Source: an uncultured Acetobacter sp.
GTDB lineage: Bacteria > Pseudomonadota > Alphaproteobacteria > Acetobacterales > Acetobacteraceae
Direction of reading: 5' to 3'
Length of the DNA: 15,066 bases
Assembly (NCBI RefSeq): GCF_937875265.1
Contig: NZ_CALLXM010000109.1
Span: 1 to 15,066 of the forward strand
Shown: piece by piece, positions 1 to 6,705 of the stretch
How the letters are laid out: each line of letters begins with the position of its first letter
How positions within the stretch are numbered: the stretch's first letter is position 1
Notes under the pieces: generated by a model
The model's input: the letters and a program-made list of their open reading frames with translations, nothing else
The model's database searches: none
Told to the model about the DNA's origin: nothing
Translations under genes and position numbers: made by a program

Positions 1-386
1 TACTGAGTAGCGCCCTGCTACATAGCGACACCGTTGTTCTGGACGCTGCTGAAAAAGCGCAGCTGTTTGCAAACACTCAGTGCAAGGCACTGGATATGGA
101 AAGTGGCTTTCTGGCCCGCGCAGCAGAAGAAGCTGGATTACCGTTTGCTGTGCTCCGGGTAATCTGTGACCCGGCAAGCCGGTCTCTGCCCCCGGTTGCA
201 GGCACCGTCCTCTCACCAGATGGCGGGCTGAACATTGGAGCCCTTCTCGGGTCTCTCCTGCGCCACCCCGGCCAGATTTCCGGCCTGATCGGCCTTGGCA
301 AAGACGCAGGCCGCGCCCGCACCGCCATGCTGACTTTTCTGGAACAACAGCGCACCCGGCCCGCTTTTGCGCGGTTTGCAAGCTGA
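1..386 (+). CDS. hpnG: Hopanoid-associated phosphorylase (HpnG-like), 3' part only
   Basis: The gene enters from the left edge; the first complete codon is at position 3 and 127 residues are visible before the TGA at 384-386. The fragment belongs to the nucleoside phosphorylase superfamily (PNP/UDP/MTAN fold). It has a D-M-E-S motif at visible residues 31-34, where the family keeps an acidic ribose-binding residue, followed by a GLPFAVLRVICDPA stretch and a C-terminal GLGKDAGRARTAM helix. That combination is typical of the hopanoid-associated phosphorylase subgroup, whose E. coli-expressed relatives are thought to release adenine from adenosylhopane to give ribosylhopane. The N-terminal half, start codon and upstream neighbours are outside the window, so membership of an hpn operon cannot be seen. 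It could alternatively be a general MTA/SAH nucleosidase-like protein. The family call is firm; the exact subgroup is from memory of the motif pattern. Confidence 0.72.
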   Translation, partial: LSSALLHSDTVVLDAAEKAQLFANTQCKALDMESGFLARAAEEAGLPFAVLRVICDPASRSLPPVAGTVLSPDGGLNIGALLGSLLRHPGQISGLIGLGKDAGRARTAMLTFLEQQRTRPAFARFAS

Positions 387-449
387 AGAGGGATTAAAGC
401 ACTCTCTCAATACAGGACATGCATTCGGTTTTTTAGCTGGCAAAATGCC

Positions 450-911
450 ATGACAGATCAATGCCCGAGTGTAGCAGCGTGACGCGTTGCCCGACATCGG
501 GCCAAACATCAGCTTTTAAAAAATTGAACGGTCTTTTCTAATCCTCTCGCGATACCAGTTTTAGGTAAAAATGCTGTCTCGCTGAAAGCAAAAGAAGGTA
601 GGCTGGGCAAGAAAAGCTTGCGCCTTTTCTTAGCATTACAAAATCATATCGCCGAAAACAAATGAGCCAATAGAAAATACGACAGACAACACAGGATTCT
701 TATGAAACAACGGCGTGGTTTTATTGCTTCCGTTGGAGAGCCATGGCTGAGCCGTTTTAACCCGAATGAAATGCACGCTATTTTATGCAAGGCCGGATTC
801 AATAATGTCACCGATTATGACCGTAGCGGTATTTCTTCTTACTTCGGCTGGCCTGCAAAAACGTCAAATTCCAAAGCGAGTCCACATGTCATTGATGCGC
901 TCAGTGCGTAA
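450..911 (+). pseudogene. Decayed class I SAM-dependent methyltransferase (TIGR00027 / Ppm1-like family)
   Basis: A single reading frame from the ATG at 450 gives a recognisable but broken methyltransferase. The segment 450-482 reads MTDQCPSVAA then TGA. The segment 483-527 reads RVARHRAKHQLLKN then TGA. The segment 528-665 begins TVFSNPLAIPVLGKNA and ends AENK then TGA. The segment 666-911 contains GEPWLSRFNPNEM and AILCKAGFNNV. These match, in order, the family's N-terminus (RVA..RA.HQLL, VF.DPLA..LG, the RLFLA..-AE helix) and its C-terminus (GEPW.S.F.P.E...L...GF). The SAM-binding core normally between AEN and GEPW, including the VVLGAGLDT-type motif and roughly 110-130 residues, is missing. 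Three stops plus an in-frame core deletion mean the product cannot be active. The 69-residue open piece from ATG 702 could still be translated (AGGA about five bases upstream), but it would only be the C-terminal tail. Confidence 0.72.
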
Positions 912-1202
912 CAGACTGGCAGAGTATGCTATCCTCTCGATCCCACGAAACACTGTGATATAATCACAGAGAGAGGGCGATCTTTGATTTATTAAGCAGA
1001 GCATTGTTTCGATAAACTCTAAGACTTCCAGTCCTGCATTTCACACTCTCCATTTTATGACACGGTTTATCCTCAGATATGCCCGACCTGCCCCCCCTTC
1101 CGGGATTTGTGGTGTATGCTTCTGCACGCCAATAGGCTCCTGAGACACCGCACCGCAGCCAGATCCCATGCACAAACCCTGCCCCTTACCGGAAGGACTG
1201 AC
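912..1202. other. Non-coding leader/promoter region upstream of phosphoketolase
   Basis: These 291 bases lie between the methyltransferase remnant and the phosphoketolase start and contain no convincing gene on either strand. They hold a perfect inverted repeat around a TATAAT (953-969), flanked by complementary CCTCTC (933-938) and GAGAGG (971-976), and, at the 3' end, a strong ribosome-binding site (GGAAGGA, 1191-1197). The first half is visibly more AT-rich than the genes around it. Confidence 0.5.
953..969. promoter_or_regulatory. Perfect 7-bp inverted repeat enclosing a TATAAT box
   Basis: CTGTGAT (953-959) and ATCACAG (963-969) are exact reverse complements separated by ATA. The centre contains TATAAT (959-964), an exact -10 hexamer reading toward the phosphoketolase gene, although no good -35 lies 16-18 bases upstream. 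An operator overlapping a -10 box would suit repression of xfp, leaving a leader of about 230 nt. The TGTGA/TCACA half-sites recall Crp/Fnr-family sites, but the spacing is five bases rather than the six of the Crp consensus. The role is inferred. Confidence 0.4.
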
Positions 1203-3584
1203 ATGACCAGCACCCCCCTCAAATCCAGCCCGCTTTCAGCTGAAGAACTGGGGCTATTCAACAAATGGTGGCACGCCGCCAATTATCTTGCGGTGGGCCA
1301 GATCTATCTGTTGCGCAATGCGTTGCTGCGAGAACCACTGAAGCTGGAAGATATCAAAAAGCGTCTTCTGGGCCATTGGGGCACCACTCCGGGGCTGAAT
1401 TTTATCTGGTTGCACCTCAACCGGATTATTCGGGCACAAGGGCGAGATATCCTGTTTGTCGCAGGCCCCGGCCACGGGGCACCGGGGTTGATTGCCTCCA
1501 CGTGGATGGAAGGCACCTACACAGAGTATTTCCCGGATGTGACGCAGGATGAAGAGGGCATGACCCACCTCTTCCGCCAGTTCTCCTTCCCCGGTGGCAT
1601 CCCCAGCCATGCGGCTGCCACCACGCCCGGCTCCATTCATGAAGGGGGAGAACTGGGCTATTCTCTCTCGCATGCTTACGGCGCAGCGTTTGACCACCCC
1701 GACCTTGTGGTGGCCTGCGTGGTGGGCGATGGCGAGGCTGAAACCGGCCCGCTGGCAACCTCCTGGCATTCCAACAAGTTTCTCAACCCCAAAACGGACG
1801 GGGCCGTTCTGCCCATTCTGCACCTGAACGGCTACAAGATTGCCAACCCCACCGTTCTGGCCCGTATTCCTAAACATGAGCTTCAGGATTTTCTGAAAGG
1901 CTGTGGTTACGAAGCTATTTTTGTGGAAGGGCATGAACCAGACCCTATGCATCAGGCTATGGCAAACGCCATGGACGAGGCCTTTACCCGGATTGCCGCC
2001 ATTCAGGACGCAGCCCGTAGCGGCACGGAAACACAACGCCCCACATGGCCTATGATCGTGCTGCGCAGCCCCAAGGGCTGGACCGGGCCTAAAACCGTGG
2101 ATGGCTTGCGCACGGAAGGGTTCTGGCGGGCGCATCAGGTGCCGGTTGATCACATGGAAAAACCCGGCCACCTCGCTATCCTTGAAGACTGGATGAAGTC
2201 CTACAAACCGGAAGAGCTGTTTGATGAAAATGGTAGCCTGAAGGCGGAGATTGCTGCACTCACCCCACCCGACAGCAAACGTATGAGCGCTAGTCCCTAT
2301 GCCAATGGGGGCGCGTTACTCCACCCCCTCCGCCTGCCGGATTTCCGCACTCATGCGGTTACCATGACAACACCCGGCACAACTGTGGGGGAAGCAACGC
2401 GCGTGCTGGGTAACTGGCTGCGGGACGTGATGGCTGCCAATCTGGATAAACGGAACTTCCGTGTTCTGGCCCCGGATGAAAACAATTCCAACCGCCTGAA
2501 CGCCGTGCTGGATGTAACCAACAGGGCCTGGAATGCAGAAACAGAACCGTATGATGACCATCTAGCCAAAGACGGCCATGTGATGGAAATTCTAAGCGAG
2601 CATACCTGTCAGGGCTGGCTGGAAGGCTACCTGCTTACAGGCCGCCACGGCCTGCTGTCCTGCTATGAAGCCTTTATCCATATTATTGATTCCATGGTGA
2701 ACCAGCACGCCAAGTGGCTGAAAACCTCACGCGAAACCAGCTGGCGGCGGCCCATAGCCTCGCTTAATTATCTGCTTACATCCCATGTCTGGCGGCAGGA
2801 CCATAACGGGTTCAGCCATCAGGACCCCGGCTTTCTGAACCACATGGTCAACAAAAAAGCCGAGACAGTGCGCATTTATCTGCCGCCAGATGCCAATACG
2901 CTGCTTTGCGTGGCTGACCACTGCCTGCGCAGCAGGGACCGCATTAACGTGATTGTCGCGGGCAAGCAGCCCGAACTGCAATGGCTCCCTATGGATGACG
3001 CCATAACCCACTGCCAGCAAGGCATTGGCATGTGGGAGTGGGCGAGCAATGACAAGGGAAGTGAACCGGACGTCGTTATCGCCAGCGCAGGGGATGTGCC
3101 AACGCAGGAAGCCCTCGCCGCCATCAGTCTGCTGAACTCACATGCGCCAGATGTGAAAATCCGTTTTGTGAATGTGGTCGACCTGATGACGCTGCAAACA
3201 CCGGAACAACACCCGCACGGTCTGCCGGATGAAACGTTTGATGCCCTGTTCACGCCGGACAAACCGGTAATTTTTGCTTTCCATGGTTATCCGGCTCTTG
3301 TGCATCAGCTGATCTACAAACGGAAAAACGCTGCCAATTTCCATGTGCACGGCTTCCGGGAAGAAGGGACCACCACCACCCCGTTTGACATGACCGTCCG
3401 GAACCATCTGGACCGTTTCCACATTGTGGCCAACGTCATCCGGCGGGTGCCACGGCTGGCCAGTCAGGCCGCCTATACGCATCAGGCTGTGCGCGACAAG
3501 CTTGCTGAACACGAACGTTATGTGTGTGAATACGGGGAGGATATGCCCGAAATTCGGAACTGGACCTGGCCCCACACACGGTAA
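1203..3584 (+). CDS. xfp: Xylulose-5-phosphate/fructose-6-phosphate phosphoketolase
   Basis: A cytoplasmic thiamine-diphosphate enzyme that splits xylulose 5-phosphate (often also fructose 6-phosphate) with phosphate into acetyl phosphate and glyceraldehyde 3-phosphate (or erythrose 4-phosphate). The product is 793 residues, the normal family length, with the N-terminal, central and C-terminal XFP domains intact. Visible motifs include GPGHG (88-92), the phosphoketolase signature EGGELGY (147-153), and the ThDP/Mg motif GDGEAETG starting at 175 with its partner asparagine at about 209 (HLNGYKIANPT). The start at 1203 is chosen over an in-frame ATG at 1107 because GGAAGGA sits at 1191-1197, five bases upstream, and the homologous N-terminus (LSAEELGLFNKWWHAANYL) begins just after it. 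It stands alone between non-coding regions and is probably monocistronic. In acetic acid bacteria this bypass feeds acetyl phosphate from pentose-phosphate intermediates. No key residue appears lost. Confidence 0.96.
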   Translation: MTSTPLKSSPLSAEELGLFNKWWHAANYLAVGQIYLLRNALLREPLKLEDIKKRLLGHWGTTPGLNFIWLHLNRIIRAQGRDILFVAGPGHGAPGLIASTWMEGTYTEYFPDVTQDEEGMTHLFRQFSFPGGIPSHAAATTPGSIHEGGELGYSLSHAYGAAFDHPDLVVACVVGDGEAETGPLATSWHSNKFLNPKTDGAVLPILHLNGYKIANPTVLARIPKHELQDFLKGCGYEAIFVEGHEPDPMHQAMANAMDEAFTRIAAIQDAARSGTETQRPTWPMIVLRSPKGWTGPKTVDGLRTEGFWRAHQVPVDHMEKPGHLAILEDWMKSYKPEELFDENGSLKAEIAALTPPDSKRMSASPYANGGALLHPLRLPDFRTHAVTMTTPGTTVGEATRVLGNWLRDVMAANLDKRNFRVLAPDENNSNRLNAVLDVTNRAWNAETEPYDDHLAKDGHVMEILSEHTCQGWLEGYLLTGRHGLLSCYEAFIHIIDSMVNQHAKWLKTSRETSWRRPIASLNYLLTSHVWRQDHNGFSHQDPGFLNHMVNKKAETVRIYLPPDANTLLCVADHCLRSRDRINVIVAGKQPELQWLPMDDAITHCQQGIGMWEWASNDKGSEPDVVIASAGDVPTQEALAAISLLNSHAPDVKIRFVNVVDLMTLQTPEQHPHGLPDETFDALFTPDKPVIFAFHGYPALVHQLIYKRKNAANFHVHGFREEGTTTTPFDMTVRNHLDRFHIVANVIRRVPRLASQAAYTHQAVRDKLAEHERYVCEYGEDMPEIRNWTWPHTR

Positions 3585-3592
3585 ATTCCACA

Positions 3593-3618
3593 CGCATGGT
3601 GCCGCAAAACACCATGCG
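3593..3618 (+). terminator. Hairpin downstream of xfp, probable terminator
   Basis: CGCATGGTG (3593-3601) and CACCATGCG (3610-3618) form a perfect 9-bp stem with an 8-base loop, starting eight bases after the xfp stop codon. Only a short TATTTT follows (3622-3627), so intrinsic termination may be partial, but position and stem strength fit the end of the xfp transcript. Confidence 0.55.
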
Positions 3619-3651
3619 CACTATTTTGCACGGTGTGGCTCATCTGAGATG

Positions 3652-3680
3652 TTGTCATGCCGTAACAGATGACCTAGCAT
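3652..3680 (+). promoter_or_regulatory. Putative sigma-70-type promoter of the amine oxidase operon
   Basis: TTGTCA (3652-3657, five of six matches to TTGACA) and TAGCAT (3675-3680, four of six to TATAAT) are separated by exactly 17 bases. Transcription would start near 3686, giving a leader of about 95 nt before the ATG at 3782. It is the best promoter match seen between the two transcription units; not tested. Confidence 0.42.
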
Positions 3681-3688
3681 TACGCTGT

Positions 3689-3720
3689 GCGAATGATCTG
3701 ATCACTTCATGATTGTTCGC
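3689..3720. promoter_or_regulatory. Imperfect inverted repeat just downstream of the promoter, possible operator
   Basis: GCGAATGATC (3689-3698) and GATTGTTCGC (3711-3720) match as reverse complements at eight of ten positions, with a 12-base spacer that contains the palindrome TGATCA. It would begin immediately after the predicted transcription start, a classic place for a repressor site, or could form an mRNA hairpin. No regulator gene is adjacent. Confidence 0.33.
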
Positions 3721-3781
3721 AAGGAAATGCTGGTCATTCCACGCGGCCTGATTATTTTTGAGATCATCTCGGGATTACTTG

Positions 3782-5383
3782 ATGCCACACGCTCATCCAC
3801 CCACCGCACCGACACGCCGGCAGCTTCTGACCCGCATCGGCACTCTGGCTGGCAGCGCCGCGCTGTATCAGGCCATGACCTCCCTTGGCCACGCCATGGG
3901 AACAGACTTCCGGGGCCCACCCCAGCTCTCTGGAGCAAAGCCCGGCACACGCGTGCTGGTGCTTGGCGCCGGTCTGGCCGGAATGCTCTCGGCTTATGAA
4001 CTGCGCAAAGCCGGCTACAAAGTTCAGATTCTGGAATTCCAGAGCCGCAGTGGCGGCCGCAATATCAGCCTGCGTGGCGGGGATACCATCCGGGAAATGG
4101 GGGGAGCCACGCAAAAAGTTGGCTTTGCATCCGGCAACTATATCAACCCTGGCCCCTGGCGCATCCCCTACCATCATCAGGGCCTGCTGCATTATTGTCA
4201 GGAGTTTGGCGTTCAGCTCGAACCTTTTATTGAGCTGAACCATAATAGCTGGCTGCACTCTACTGATGCCTTTGGCGGCAAGGCCGTGCGGTATCGGGAA
4301 CTGGCATCAGACTTTAACGGCTTTACGGCTGAACTGCTGACTAAAGCTATTGATCAGCATAAGCTGGATGAACTTGTATCAGAAGATGAGCGCGCCCACC
4401 TGCGTCAGGCCATGCACTCCTGGGGTGCGTTGAACAAGGACATGGCCTACACCAAAGGCAATACCAGCTCACTACGGCGGGGTTTTGAAAAACCACAGGG
4501 CGGCGGGGTTGACGGTGCACCTGTACCCTCTGCTCCCTTTGCCCGTAAGGACGTCATGCAGTCGGGCCTGTGGAACTGGATGGCGTTCCATGAGCGTCTG
4601 GACATGCAAACCACCATGTTCCAGCCTGTCGGCGGCATGGACCAGATCGGCAAAGGCTTCACCCGTCAGGTGAAAGACCTCATCACGCTAAACTGTAAGG
4701 TCTCCTCCATCCATCAGGATGATCAGGGCGTAACCGTTACCTACACAGACACCGCCCACGGCGACACCGTGCGGCAGGCGCAGGCAGATTATTGTGTCTG
4801 CACCATTCCGCTGCCTGTGCTCTCCCAGCTGGATGTGCAGGTTACGGGTGGGCTTAAGGCAGCCATTGCCGCAGTGCCCTATGCGTCCTCCGTTAAAATG
4901 GGGATGGAATTCAAGCGCCGCTTCTGGGAGCAGGATGACCAGATTTACGGCGGCATCAGCTTTACTGACCAGCAGATCAGCCAGATTTCCTACCCAAGCA
5001 ACGGCATTTTCTCAAAAGGTCCGGCGGTGCTGCTGGGCGGTTACATGTTTGGCCCGGCAGCCTATGACTTTGCGGGCATGACACCGGAAGAGCGGATTGA
5101 ACGGGCGCTAAAGCAGGGCATGGCCATTCATCCGCAATATCGCAAAGAGTTTTCAAACGGCATCAGCTTTGCATGGAGCCGGGTGCCGTGGACTCTGGGC
5201 TGCTGCTCCATGTGGACGGAAGAAGCCCGCAAAACCCATTACAAAACGCTTTGCACTATGGACAATCGCCTCGTTCTGGCAGGTGAGCACGCTTCTTATG
5301 TTGGATGCTGGCAGGAAGGCGCCATTCTTTCTGCTCTGGCAGCTGTCACCAGTCTGCACAAACGCGCGTTGGGAGCCGCATAA
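3782..5383 (+). CDS. Tat-exported flavin monoamine oxidase-family dehydrogenase
   Basis: An FAD-dependent amine oxidase-family protein (533 residues) predicted to act in the periplasm. The N-terminus has a twin-arginine signal (TRRQLLT, arginines 12-13) followed by a hydrophobic stretch. The mature part opens with the dinucleotide-binding motif GAGLAG (62-67) followed by the S-G-G-R motif, and ends with the FAD-binding signature GEHASYVGCWQEGA (501-514). The ATG at 3782 has GGGA seven bases upstream; a TTG at 3758 in frame is an alternative. The family oxidises C-N bonds of amines or amino acids to imines. The stop overlaps the start of a cytochrome c gene (TAATG), and a RidA-family gene follows, so electrons probably pass to cytochrome c rather than to oxygen, as reported for the related nicotine oxidoreductase NicA2. 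The substrate cannot be read from the sequence; amino acids, polyamines or aromatic amines are all possible. Confidence 0.88.
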   Translation: MPHAHPPTAPTRRQLLTRIGTLAGSAALYQAMTSLGHAMGTDFRGPPQLSGAKPGTRVLVLGAGLAGMLSAYELRKAGYKVQILEFQSRSGGRNISLRGGDTIREMGGATQKVGFASGNYINPGPWRIPYHHQGLLHYCQEFGVQLEPFIELNHNSWLHSTDAFGGKAVRYRELASDFNGFTAELLTKAIDQHKLDELVSEDERAHLRQAMHSWGALNKDMAYTKGNTSSLRRGFEKPQGGGVDGAPVPSAPFARKDVMQSGLWNWMAFHERLDMQTTMFQPVGGMDQIGKGFTRQVKDLITLNCKVSSIHQDDQGVTVTYTDTAHGDTVRQAQADYCVCTIPLPVLSQLDVQVTGGLKAAIAAVPYASSVKMGMEFKRRFWEQDDQIYGGISFTDQQISQISYPSNGIFSKGPAVLLGGYMFGPAAYDFAGMTPEERIERALKQGMAIHPQYRKEFSNGISFAWSRVPWTLGCCSMWTEEARKTHYKTLCTMDNRLVLAGEHASYVGCWQEGAILSALAAVTSLHKRALGAA

Positions 5384-5817
5384 TGCGTAAATTTCTGCTT
5401 CTGACTTCTCTTGTGGTTACCGCTGGCCTTGTCACCACATCTCTAACCCCTGTTGTGGGCCATGCAGACAGTGCCAGTGCTGTAGATGGCAAAATGCAGG
5501 CACTCCCTGATGGCGAGGCAGTTTATCATCACGTCTGCCAGAGCTGTCATATGCCCGATGGCAAAGGCGCTGTGGGTGCTGGTGCACGGTTCCCGGCTCT
5601 GGCGGGCAACCCCAAACTACAAAGTGCAGATTATCCGGCCTATGTCGTGCTCAATGGCCATGGTGGCATGCCCTGGTTTTCCGGGCTACTGAATGACCAG
5701 CAGGTGGTTAATGTCGTCAATTACATTCGTACGCATTTCGGAAACCATTATACTGACACCCTGAAGCTGGAAGACATTTCCGGCATGCGCCCGCAGTTGT
5801 CTGCAGAGGAGGAATAA
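5383..5817 (+). CDS. Periplasmic mono-haem cytochrome c
   Basis: A small class I-type c cytochrome of 144 residues. It has a Sec signal peptide (about residues 1-28, ending near VVGHA), one haem attachment motif CQSCH (residues 52-56), and a likely axial methionine at residue 96 in HGGMPWF. The start ATG shares its A with the TAA stop of the flavoenzyme gene (TAATG), a hallmark of translational coupling. Position and export make it the natural electron acceptor for the upstream amine dehydrogenase, handing electrons on toward a terminal oxidase; that partnership is inferred from gene order and from the family precedent of amine dehydrogenases using c cytochromes. An earlier in-frame start at 5305 is rejected because it would lie inside the flavoenzyme gene and destroy the signal peptide. 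Confidence 0.9.
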   Translation: MRKFLLLTSLVVTAGLVTTSLTPVVGHADSASAVDGKMQALPDGEAVYHHVCQSCHMPDGKGAVGAGARFPALAGNPKLQSADYPAYVVLNGHGGMPWFSGLLNDQQVVNVVNYIRTHFGNHYTDTLKLEDISGMRPQLSAEEE

Positions 5818-5818
5818 C

Positions 5819-6343
5819 GTGCGTCTTTTTAAAAACCTGATTCCCGCCACCACAACCCTTATGGCTCTGGCAACCGCCCCGGTTCTGGCCCCCGTTATGG
5901 CCCATGCCGAAAGCGGTGTAGTTCGGCATGGTGACGGGAAGTTCCCCATTTCCACCGCCATAGAAGTGCCCGCTGGCGCGACCACAATTTATCTGAGCGG
6001 TATGGGGGCACCGGTGCAGGACAAAACTGCACCGCCCAAAAGCCTTGAAGCTTATGGGGACACCCGTGCCCAGACGCTGGCCTCCCTTCAGCGCATTGAA
6101 GGCGAGTTGCAGAAACTGAACCTGACCATGGGTGATGTTGTGCAGATGCACATCTATATGGTGGCGGACCCGCGCACGAAGCAGCTGGATTTTGATGGCA
6201 TGATGAAGGCCTATACCCAGTATTTCGGCACGGCAAAACAGCCCAACCTGCCGGTGCGCTCAGCTTTTGCTGTGGCCCAGCTCGCCAACCCCGGCTGGCT
6301 GATTGAAATTGAAGTTACGGCAGTTCGCCCTCCTAAAAAATAG
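5819..6343 (+). CDS. Exported RidA-family (Rid/YjgF) imine/enamine deaminase
   Basis: A 174-residue RidA/YjgF/UK114-family protein, longer than the usual ~130 because it carries an N-terminal signal peptide (hydrophobic segment then APVMAHA, cleavage near residue 30). Rid proteins hydrolyse reactive imines/enamines released by flavin or PLP enzymes to the carbonyl compound and ammonia. The conserved C-terminal block is present (PVRSAFAVAQLANPG, then IEIEVTAV). Arginine 147 is at the position of the catalytic Arg of RidA, and glutamates 163/165 lie in the IEIE strand, so activity is expected. The start is GTG at 5819, two bases after the cytochrome stop, with a strong GAGGAGGA at 5806-5813. 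Its place as third gene behind an amine oxidase suggests it clears the imine product in the periplasm. A hairpin follows the stop codon. Confidence 0.88.
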   Translation: MRLFKNLIPATTTLMALATAPVLAPVMAHAESGVVRHGDGKFPISTAIEVPAGATTIYLSGMGAPVQDKTAPPKSLEAYGDTRAQTLASLQRIEGELQKLNLTMGDVVQMHIYMVADPRTKQLDFDGMMKAYTQYFGTAKQPNLPVRSAFAVAQLANPGWLIEIEVTAVRPPKK

Positions 6344-6356
6344 GAAGACTGGCTTT

Positions 6357-6382
6357 CCCTCTCATCCACACAGATGAGAGGG
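6357..6382. terminator. Hairpin between convergent operons
   Basis: CCCTCTCAT (6357-6365) and ATGAGAGGG (6374-6382) form a perfect 9-bp stem with an 8-base loop. It sits between the convergent RidA gene and the small membrane-protein gene, where a bidirectional terminator is expected. Neither side has a clear T-tract directly after the stem, so the call rests on position and stem strength. Confidence 0.45.
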
Positions 6383-6404
6383 GATGTTCAGGTAAAAGCT
6401 GAGA

Positions 6405-6689
6405 TTATTTTCCGTCTGTTCTTTGAAGTTCGCCATCGGCGTCATCAGGCAGAAAGAAATCTTCCGGGTCTTCCGGCACGGGCAGAGACAGCAGGAAAAA
6501 CCCCATCGCCACCGTTATGGCGCCCGTTGCAACAGGCAACCAGCGCAGAGCCGTAACCAGCAGGGAGTCCTGCGTGCTGCCTTGAACTACCAGCGCCCAG
6601 CCACTCACGCAGAGCAGCGCAAACCCACCCACAAAACAGGCCACAATCCAGAGCAGCCGACGAACATAAGGCGACGAAGACTGGCTCAT
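6405..6689 (-). CDS. Small two-helix membrane protein, last gene of the efflux operon
   Basis: A 94-residue protein not recognised as a named family. It has a short polar N-terminus, two hydrophobic segments (about residues 10-34 and 44-69) and an acidic, proline-containing C-terminal tail (PEDPEDFFLPDDADGE) likely facing the cytoplasm. The ATG is only 16 bases after the stop of the outer-membrane efflux gene, so it is probably co-transcribed and may be an accessory subunit of that pump, or a passenger gene. It is far too small to replace the FUSC-type permease that is missing from this operon. The coding call rests on the operon position, a good membrane-protein composition and an AGG-type ribosome site; the function is unknown. 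Confidence 0.68.
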   Translation of the reverse strand: MSQSSSPYVRRLLWIVACFVGGFALLCVSGWALVVQGSTQDSLLVTALRWLPVATGAITVAMGFFLLSLPVPEDPEDFFLPDDADGELQRTDGK

Positions 6690-6705
6690 GACGCGACCTT
6701 TCAGA

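Noticed and set aside
606..631. GCAAG-loop-CTTGC hairpin followed by TTTTCTT, resembling an intrinsic terminator
   Set aside because: It lies inside the methyltransferase relic, where the same bases encode conserved family residues (GKKSLRLFLAL), so the structure is likely coincidental.
480..665. Three in-frame TGA codons read as possible stop recoding (selenocysteine or Trp)
   Set aside because: The SAM-binding core is also deleted, and the TGA positions are not Cys or Trp sites in the family; pseudogene decay explains it better.
954..968. Possible canonical Crp site TGTGA-N-TCACA
   Set aside because: The half-sites are spaced by five bases rather than six, so it is kept only as a generic palindrome.
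1107..1202. N-terminal extension of phosphoketolase from an earlier in-frame ATG
   Set aside because: The extra 32 residues do not match the family, and a strong ribosome site lies just before the ATG at 1203.
1254..2171. A 305-codon open frame on the minus strand inside phosphoketolase
   Set aside because: It lies entirely antisense to a strongly supported gene, resembles no family, and is a product of codon bias in the real frame.
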